NCBI GenBank assembly: GCA_031288935.1
Contig: JAITQL010000016.1
Span: 1 to 6,416, forward strand
Origin: Tannerella sp.
Lineage (GTDB): Bacteria > Bacteroidota > Bacteroidia > Bacteroidales > Tannerellaceae
Direction of reading: 5' to 3'
Length of the DNA stretch: 6,416 nt
Below are positions 6,298 through 6,416 of the stretch, in pieces (position 1 is the first letter of the stretch; the number at the start of each line of letters is the position of its first letter). A program made the translations under genes and the position numbers. The notes beneath the pieces are model-generated. The model saw only the letters and a list, made by a program, of their open reading frames with translations. It was not told the DNA's origin and did not search any database.

Positions 6298-6322
6298 AAA
6301 ATCCGGCGGAATTTCATCCGGA
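6298..6322 (-). terminator. Weak terminator-like hairpin upstream of the operon
   Basis: On the minus strand TCCGG (6322-6318) can pair with CCGGA (6306-6302) across an 11-base loop, and is followed by TTTT (6301-6298), with a second T-run a few bases later (6282-6287). This could end a transcript entering from beyond the right edge of the window, isolating the operon. The stem has only five pairs and the loop is long, so the call is tentative. Confidence 0.22.
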
Positions 6323-6416
6323 ATGATATGCAGGTTATATAAAATCTTTATTCTATCTTTACTGCATGAACATATTTTCTATTCACATAAGATTTCTTTC
6401 TGTCTAATAGAAAAGC

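Noticed and set aside
6193..6342. 49-codon plus-strand frame starting MAKKTKANQL, divergent from the operon
   Set aside because: It has no ribosome binding site or promoter-like element ahead of it, no recognisable motif, and overlaps the dyad and the terminator-like hairpin. An open frame of this length can occur by chance. Homologue conservation would be needed to revive it.
6348..6416. Minus-strand frame open from the window edge for 22 codons to a TAA, possible 3' end of an upstream gene
   Set aside because: It is too short and A/T-rich to call. It would fit with the weak terminator-like hairpin just after it, but sequence beyond the edge is needed.

Overview
The window holds one compact operon of five genes, all read leftwards (minus strand) from a promoter-like site near 6150 to a stop codon at 40. 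The genes overlap or lie about 10-13 bases apart, so they are very probably co-transcribed and translationally coupled. The organism is most likely an anaerobic member of the Bacteroidota. An exact match to the Bacteroidota -7 promoter element (TAnnTTTG) sits just ahead of the first gene, that gene has an A/T-rich leader instead of a Shine-Dalgarno sequence, and the operon depends on oxygen-sensitive iron-sulfur and radical SAM chemistry. The genus cannot be read from the sequence.

In transcription order the genes are: (1) a two-cluster 4Fe-4S ferredoxin-like protein with an extra N-terminal domain (6132-5431); (2) a radical SAM enzyme with a SPASM/twitch-like cysteine-containing C-terminus (5434-4217); (3) a fusion of a cysteine-rich DUF116 domain to a trans-isoprenyl diphosphate synthase (4203-2656); (4) a single-domain alpha-alpha-barrel protein of the prenyltransferase-beta/squalene-cyclase repeat superfamily (2645-1752); (5) a class II terpene cyclase resembling squalene-hopene cyclase, with an intact DxDD catalytic motif (1773-40).

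Taken together this looks like a terpenoid-lipid pathway. The synthase half of gene 3 would build a linear prenyl diphosphate. The cyclase (gene 5), perhaps with gene 4, would cyclise that chain or a derivative. The radical SAM enzyme, supplied with electrons by the ferredoxin-like protein and possibly helped by the DUF116 domain, would carry out a reductive or radical modification. No squalene synthase or desaturase and none of the hopanoid side-chain genes are present in the window, so the product need not be a hopanoid. The pathway order and product are inference.

The upstream region (6133-6416) is A/T-rich. It holds the -7 element, a marked dyad (6250-6278) and a weak terminator-like hairpin (6298-6322) that may end a preceding transcript. 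I could not support a gene there. The 39 bases beyond the last stop codon (1-39) show no convincing gene, tRNA or terminator, so the operon may continue outside the window.
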